From assembly GCA_016218715.1 (NCBI GenBank), contig JACRDG010000120.1, forward strand, positions 89,626 to 153,625: a stretch of 64,000 bases of DNA. The letters are read 5' to 3'. A model generated the notes under the pieces. That model was not told the DNA's origin, made no database searches, and saw only the letters and a list, made by a program, of their open reading frames with translations. The first letter of the stretch is position 1. Each line of letters starts with the position of its first letter. Shown here in pieces: positions 59,985-64,000 of this stretch. Made by a program: the position numbers and the translations under genes. This stretch comes from Desulfomonile tiedjei (GTDB lineage: Bacteria; Desulfobacterota; Desulfomonilia; Desulfomonilales; Desulfomonilaceae).

Positions 59985-60536
59985 ATGCCCATAACAAAGA
60001 AAGTAAGAGATCTACTTGTACCGCTCAGCGAATACGCGGTGACCTCTCCGGAGAGCACCCTTGCAGAGGCTGTCCCGACCCTGAAAAGGCTGTATTGTGA
60101 AATTGAGGACGGGAAATGCACGGAGGCAGGCCACCGAAGCATCCTCGTGATAGACGACGCGGGGAATCTGGTGGGGATTATCGATTTCAAGTGTATCCTC
60201 AGGGTCCTCATCCCCGAAATTGCCGGTGGTTTGTCGGCAAAGCTGGAAGCCCTCGGGGTCTCCATCGCATTCGCCCAGGCCGACGTTCCGGACCTCGATC
60301 AGGCGCGAATGAGCTTTCGAGCGCGTGTGATCAAGAACGCCGAAACCAAGATCAAGGACATCATGCTCAGGATTAGGGGGACCATCCACGCAGATGCGGA
60401 CCTCATGGACGCGCTCAAGCTCCTGTACCAGAATAAGATCACCGTTATCCCGGTCTACGATGGGGACAAGGTGATCGGCGTGCTGCGGGAGTCGGATCTG
60501 TTCCTCACGGTGGCTGAGATTCTCATCGAGGCATAG
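59985..60536 (+). CDS. CBS-domain pair protein
   Basis: 183 residues from ATG 59985 (gggaggaggt upstream); the track start at 59856 lies inside the previous gene. CBS1 includes 'SILVIDDAGNLVGIIDFK', CBS2 'QNKITVIPVYDGDKVIGVL' with 'RESDLFLTVAEI'. Such Bateman modules bind adenine nucleotides. As a stand-alone unit after the permease and DUF1634 genes it probably reports cell energy state to the transporter. It lies 88 bp after DUF1634 on the same strand. Confidence 0.9.
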   Translation: MPITKKVRDLLVPLSEYAVTSPESTLAEAVPTLKRLYCEIEDGKCTEAGHRSILVIDDAGNLVGIIDFKCILRVLIPEIAGGLSAKLEALGVSIAFAQADVPDLDQARMSFRARVIKNAETKIKDIMLRIRGTIHADADLMDALKLLYQNKITVIPVYDGDKVIGVLRESDLFLTVAEILIEA

Positions 60537-60709
60537 AGCAGTTTCCACGATTTCCGACCCCTGTTCACACCCAAGCCGGATGGTGATTCGGGATCGAAGA
60601 CTGGTGCGGCGCACTGGCTGCGATTGGAGTGCGATCGAGTTGCCCCAGGAGCTGGGGCTATGTTCTGGAAAAGGCGTCGAGGAATCCATTCAGTCATACG
60701 GAGGCACCT

Positions 60710-60770
60710 GTAGTGGATGGCGCCCCAGAGGGGCGCACCTTGAATGGCAACGGGTTTCAACCCGTGGAAT
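60710..60770 (+). repeat. Palindromic repeat copy A (two hairpins)
   Basis: Hairpin 1: gcgcccc-aga-ggggcgc (60720-60736), perfect 7-bp stem. Hairpin 2: acgggtt-tc-aacccgt (60750-60765), perfect 7-bp stem, followed by ggaat. The same two-hairpin unit occurs in reverse at 60871-60937. Confidence 0.75.
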
Positions 60771-60870
60771 GAAATGTCCAACCTTTGTTCGAAAACAACC
60801 CTGAAGGTGTCGACCAATTCCGAGTTCAGTGGATTCCTCCAGGGTTCGCGTATGGTGTCTCTTACCCTCT

Positions 60871-60937
60871 GATTCCGTGGGTTGAAACCAACGGCTACTC
60901 GCAGTATGCCCCTTGGGGGCACCCCCGAGAGTGTTCG
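60871..60937 (-). repeat. Palindromic repeat copy B (inverted relative to A)
   Basis: Read on the plus strand: 'attccgtgggttgaaaccaa' (compare the reverse complement of copy A's second hairpin) and then tgcccc-ttg-ggggca. Its reverse complement has the same order of hairpins as copy A, so A and B form a converging pair about 100 bp apart, like BIME elements. Confidence 0.7.
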
Positions 60938-61329
60938 GTAGCCGAGAGAGACGAAACAGATTCCACAGCTTTCTCCGCGGACCTGAAGAATTACCTTTCA
61001 TCCAAGGGACCGACTCGCAGGCTCCTCTCCCCCGCGTAAGTGAATGCTTACGCGTCAAGCCAGATTGTGCTTGACCGTACGGCCGGTGGTGAAGTATGTT
61101 CGAGCATAGATTAATAGAAACATTTTTCGGCAACGTGACGACGGTTTTCTTCGCATGGGCCTGGTGGGGAACATTTTGGGACTTTGTCTGGGTCCGGGGA
61201 ACCATCCCTTTGCCCTCAATTGTCCCATGACACGAGCAATGCATAGACCGTCGCAGGATTCCGGCTTCTCTGTCGCGCTTGCGAAATGAGGTTGCGGGGG
61301 CGTGGCTGCCGCTTGTCCTGGGGGTATGG

Positions 61330-63318
61330 ATGAAGCGAACACTGCTTGTTCTGGCGGCCGTCCTCATGCTGGGCATAGGTGTCTCGCCTGCCCTGGCGTG
61401 GGAGTTCTCCGTAAAAGCCGAGAGCGAGATTCGCTACCGGTACATTTCCCGAACCGGCCCCAACGACCTCTACGGCAACGCCCCATACGCCCAGAGCCAC
61501 AATTCCGACCCAGCGTTTCGGGTGGAGACCTCCATCGGATTGTCCGGGCCGAATCTAAGGTATGTCCAGGTGGAGGGATATTCGGCAAAAGGTTCTGACG
61601 CGGGCTATTCTGAGGTCAGGCTGTGGCTGTTCCCGCGAGTGGATATCACTCGGGCCGTCAGCATGAAAAGCATTGTGTGGCTCTCGGGCAATCTCAATGG
61701 GCGTTATCTCCAGAGCCTGCTGGACAAGCCTTTCGTTGTGCGGGATCTAGCTGTCCCTTTTCCGTTCACCGTGAAAGATTCTTTCCTCGGGCCCAGCGCC
61801 AACTGGGGGACGAACCCGCATTACAGCGGATGGATCATGCCGGAAAGCCGGAACCCCGTGGCGGGAGTGGGGCTGGCAGTGCCTATCATGCAGGCGTTGT
61901 GGTGGACGGCTCAGACACCCATGGCGACCATGGTCTTCGGAAGGCGTCCCGCGGGTTTCGGCTTGGGTTGGGTCGTCCACGAGAGGGATACGTATGCCAC
62001 AGGGCTCTCTCTGTTGGTTCCTTACGGGCCCTTCACCTTTGTTTTCAGCCAGTATCTGCACGACAGCGGGCAGGACACGGATCCCAACGACGAGACCAAT
62101 TTTCTCGCCTACGCCCAACGGGTGTTCAGCCTTGAGGGTGACTCGACTTACCAGGGGGTACCCCCTCCCTACGCTCCTCCGTCCTCGGTCGATCAGAATA
62201 CCGTCATAGACTGGAACCAGGCGGTTGCAGCAGTGTACAGGAGCGGAAATCTGGACCTCGGGACAATGATTCGAATCGTGAGATGGGGGAATGTCCATAG
62301 CTTGTCTGTTCCCGGGAACTGGCCGCCGGGACGAGCAAGAGGAACGATGTTCGATGACGTCCTCGTGCCATCGGCAGTAGGCGGATTCAGCCCCCCTGGC
62401 TTCGATGGCGGTAATTATACCTCGGTCTTTCTGGGCGAAAGAGGGCTGGGAGGCTTTCCGTTGTACGGCGACATGTCTTTCCTTCTCGCGACTTCGTACC
62501 TGCGGTACACGGATGGGCGGCTGTTCCTGAACGGGGAGTACACACTCCAAAATGTGGAGGTCAGGAGGAATGGCGGGAGGCCGATAAGCGGCCGCCCCCA
62601 GGCATGGGCACTAGAGGGCGGATTGCTCTTGGGGCCTCTGAAGTTGAGTCTGGCCCATTTCTATCGCAGCGGGCATGACCGAAGACGGGGGAATTTTGAC
62701 CCGGTCACCCCGATCGGGAAGACGTTGATCAATCCGTCCAGCAATGACCGATGGAACTATTTCTTGACTCGATGGGGGGGAGGACAGACCCCAATAGCTA
62801 CTTACAACCTCCTCATCGGCTTGTATGGAACCGGCAACAACTCGTTCAACGATGCAGGTACTTGCACGTACCAGGATTTCCTCGCCTACGCTGCACGGGT
62901 CGATTATGCCCTTGCCGCGAACCTGAACCTGTTCGCGTCGGTGATGCACGCGGAACGAGCAAGCAACACGGGTACGCCCATCGGTCTTTACGATGGTATT
63001 TACCCCTCGAATCGCTACAGGGCACTTTACCCCAAGATGTTTCCGAACCCACAGGAAATCGAGCCAGCCATACGGGGCAATGTTCCCGACAACGACTTGG
63101 GACTCGAAATAAATGCCGGTGCTGACTGGAACCTGCTCGAGAACTTCACATTCAGGTTTCGCTTTGCCCATTGGCAGCCCGGGAACTGGTTCAAATGGGC
63201 CTACCAGGATCGTTCTCGTTTCCCCTTCAATCCTTTTCTTCCCGCTGTGGCGGTCAATTTCCAGCGATGTATCGACCCGTTGATTGCGATAGAAACTAGC
63301 TTCCTGATGGAATTCTGA
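61330..63318 (+). CDS. Outer-membrane beta-barrel (porin-like) protein
   Basis: 662 residues from ATG 61330; the track start at 61279 only adds a shaky extension. A signal peptide ('LLVLAAVLMLGIGVSPALA') is followed by long alternating strands rich in Tyr, Arg, Gly and aromatic residues ('SEIRYRYISRTGPNDLYG', 'AVAAVYRSGNLDLGTMIRI'). It ends in Phe ('SFLMEF'), the outer-membrane assembly signal. I cannot name the family; the size suits a large 20-plus-strand barrel or a substrate-specific porin. Being alone, its substrate is unknown; the TauE/DUF1634 operon upstream is a hint only. Confidence 0.8.
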   Translation: MKRTLLVLAAVLMLGIGVSPALAWEFSVKAESEIRYRYISRTGPNDLYGNAPYAQSHNSDPAFRVETSIGLSGPNLRYVQVEGYSAKGSDAGYSEVRLWLFPRVDITRAVSMKSIVWLSGNLNGRYLQSLLDKPFVVRDLAVPFPFTVKDSFLGPSANWGTNPHYSGWIMPESRNPVAGVGLAVPIMQALWWTAQTPMATMVFGRRPAGFGLGWVVHERDTYATGLSLLVPYGPFTFVFSQYLHDSGQDTDPNDETNFLAYAQRVFSLEGDSTYQGVPPPYAPPSSVDQNTVIDWNQAVAAVYRSGNLDLGTMIRIVRWGNVHSLSVPGNWPPGRARGTMFDDVLVPSAVGGFSPPGFDGGNYTSVFLGERGLGGFPLYGDMSFLLATSYLRYTDGRLFLNGEYTLQNVEVRRNGGRPISGRPQAWALEGGLLLGPLKLSLAHFYRSGHDRRRGNFDPVTPIGKTLINPSSNDRWNYFLTRWGGGQTPIATYNLLIGLYGTGNNSFNDAGTCTYQDFLAYAARVDYALAANLNLFASVMHAERASNTGTPIGLYDGIYPSNRYRALYPKMFPNPQEIEPAIRGNVPDNDLGLEINAGADWNLLENFTFRFRFAHWQPGNWFKWAYQDRSRFPFNPFLPAVAVNFQRCIDPLIAIETSFLMEF

Positions 63319-63467
63319 TTGCATCGGCGTTGCCTGAGTCCTGGGTGCTTTGGGATGCAGCACACACTTGACCATCCCAGGGGACGTCAGTTTGCGCGCC
63401 TGCTATACAGGTATTCCATCTCCTCCAGGCGCAGGAAATAGGTCTCTTGCGGGAAGAATGAAACGCT

Positions 63468-63490
63468 CAGCAGTTTCGCTGAAACTGCTG
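63468..63490 (+). terminator. Perfect 10-bp hairpin after the porin-like gene
   Basis: cagcagtttc-gct-gaaactgctg is a perfect 10-bp stem with a 3-nt loop, 150 bp after the stop codon. No T-run follows, so intrinsic termination is uncertain. Confidence 0.5.
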
Positions 63491-63651
63491 GTCGCAATTG
63501 GTCGAAGATAAAATTGATGAGGGCAAAGACAGTCTACAGGCCGCTTGTGCACGCTTGTACAGTCAAGCCCACCCCCACAATGGGTCTGATAGCAACCCCC
63601 GTAGCTGGAGAACTATGGGAGTTGGTATCAGACGGCCTGTGAGAAAGCGAA

Positions 63652-63681
63652 GGGGGAAACCGCTTGCATGCAGTTTCCCCC
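63652..63681 (-). terminator. 9-bp hairpin after the secreted-protein gene
   Basis: gggggaaac / gtttccccc is a perfect 9-bp stem with a 12-nt loop, 26 bp past the minus-strand stop codon. On that strand it is followed by ttcgctttctc, moderately T-rich, so it probably terminates the minus-strand transcript. Confidence 0.6.
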
Positions 63682-63706
63682 GTGAGGTCTGTTCAATCAA
63701 CTCGTT

Positions 63707-64000
63707 CTACGCGTAGAGGGCCACGTTCCAGGTTCGTTCCAAGTTGGTGTCGGGCTCTGGTTCGCTCTGTTCCTCGGGCTCCTCCTCGGCTTCCTCTTCA
63801 TCCTGGGCGTACAATGAGGGAGCGGAAAGAGGGGCATAAAGACTGTCGATTATCTGCCGATACCACGCGCCCACCTTCGTCACCGTCTCACCGGACGCGG
63901 ACGCAATGTCCGACGAGCCGATCGAGGTTCCCGCGGTCGCCGAGAGCGGGGCGGTCAGGGCGCAAACCGTCAGCACAGCAAGTCCCGCCACAGTTAATAC
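63707..64000 (-). CDS. Secreted acidic protein (partial, runs off right edge)
   Basis: The frame stays open to the right edge (three further codons before the track's GTG at 63991), so the true start is probably outside. What is seen is a signal-peptide core and cleavage site ('LAVLTVCALTAPLSATAG'), then about 75 mature residues with a strongly acidic low-complexity stretch ('DEEEAEEEPEEQSEPEPD'), ending 'WNVALYA'. The family is not recognised. Acidic tracts of this sort are found in calcium-binding or surface proteins; function is unknown. Confidence 0.65.
   Translation of the reverse strand, partial: VLTVAGLAVLTVCALTAPLSATAGTSIGSSDIASASGETVTKVGAWYRQIIDSLYAPLSAPSLYAQDEEEAEEEPEEQSEPEPDTNLERTWNVALYA

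Larger units (their letters stand above)
60537..61329. other. Long intergenic region with paired palindromic repeats
   Basis: About 790 bp with no believable gene; the ORF at 60785-61039 reads through a repeat. The two repeat copies are given separately. The promoter of the porin-like gene should lie near the right end. Confidence 0.5.
63319..63706. other. Convergent intergenic region with two hairpins
   Basis: The porin-like gene (plus) and the secreted-protein gene (minus) converge here. The plus-strand ORF 63498-63716 spans the second hairpin and has no family features, so it is not called. The two hairpins are listed separately. Confidence 0.5.

Noticed and set aside
60785-61039. 84-residue ORF between the CBS and porin-like genes
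   Set aside because: It mostly translates a palindromic repeat and has no ribosome site.
63498-63716. 72-residue plus-strand ORF near the right edge
   Set aside because: It spans a probable terminator hairpin and opposes the secreted-protein gene; no features.
1-64000. CRISPR arrays, tRNA or rRNA genes, transposases, integrases, phage structural genes
   Set aside because: None could be recognised on either strand; the direct repeats at the island flanks are too long and too few to be CRISPR, and no integrase accompanies them.

Overview
The window is about 64 kb of chromosomal DNA, fairly GC-rich by eye, from what looks like an anaerobic sulfate-reducing or syntrophic member of the former Deltaproteobacteria (Desulfobacterota). 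A Desulfomonile-like lineage is my guess, not a proven assignment. The grounds are an HdrL-type giant heterodisulfide-reductase flavoprotein, an NrfD/HybB-type quinone-reductase end, futalosine-pathway menaquinone genes (mqnB, mqnD), abundant sigma54 regulation, and a very dense set of PAS/histidine-kinase/receiver genes. I see no rRNA, tRNA, CRISPR array, transposase or phage structural gene.

Layout. 0-2.4 kb: the end of an NrfD-like membrane subunit, a receiver protein, a PAS histidine kinase and a small cyclic-nucleotide-binding-domain (CNBD) protein. 2.4-8.2 kb: an accessory island on the minus strand, flanked by imperfect direct repeats of about 400 bp that carry the 3' half of the CNBD gene. 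It encodes Vsr-type endonuclease, a protein with two GHKL ATPase domains (MORC/Hsp90-like plus histidine kinase), a receiver fused to an unknown domain, and a C5 DNA methyltransferase. It is the best candidate for a little-described, signal-controlled defence system. 9.0-12.4 kb: a near-consensus sigma54 promoter, then a monohaem c-type cytochrome, a Tat-exported metallo-beta-lactamase-fold protein, a ten-helix membrane protein and a small protein. 12.6-15.8 kb: a hypothetical gene, then overlapping tetR-mqnB-mqnD. 16.4-21.1 kb: two convergent multi-PAS histidine kinases. 21.4-24.9 kb: dTDP-sugar genes (rmlA-, rmlC- and rmlB-like) and ispG.

25-28.3 kb (minus): three adjacent genes sharing an unnamed ~40-residue mini-domain, one of them fused to PAS and PilZ domains and another little more than one mini-domain. 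28.9-32.9 kb: a small secreted protein, an M50 protease/membrane-fusion hybrid and a GAF-HlyD membrane-fusion protein, likely an export cassette. 33-38.3 kb (minus): two proteins with a shared Cys motif (one with a non-lipoylatable GcvH-like domain) behind a sigma54 promoter and upstream palindromes, an archaemetzincin, and an NtrC-type regulator with its kinase. 38.8-53 kb (minus): HdrL, a PAS sigma54 activator with an unusual Walker B box, and a 1961-residue Ser/Thr-kinase/ATPase/histidine-kinase. 53.6-60.5 kb: a phosphorelay (histidine kinase, receiver, ChpT-like degenerate kinase, two more receivers), then a TauE/SafE permease, its DUF1634 partner and a CBS-domain protein. 61.3-63.3 kb: an outer-membrane beta-barrel protein. 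A secreted acidic protein runs off the right edge.

The common theme is sensing and redox control. Many PAS domains carry a CPxC-like cluster, several operons have sigma54-type control, and energy-metabolism genes (HdrL, menaquinone, cytochrome, NrfD-like) are scattered among them. Dispersed intergenic palindromic repeats of at least three families occur between operons. All calls are by reading alone; no searches were run.
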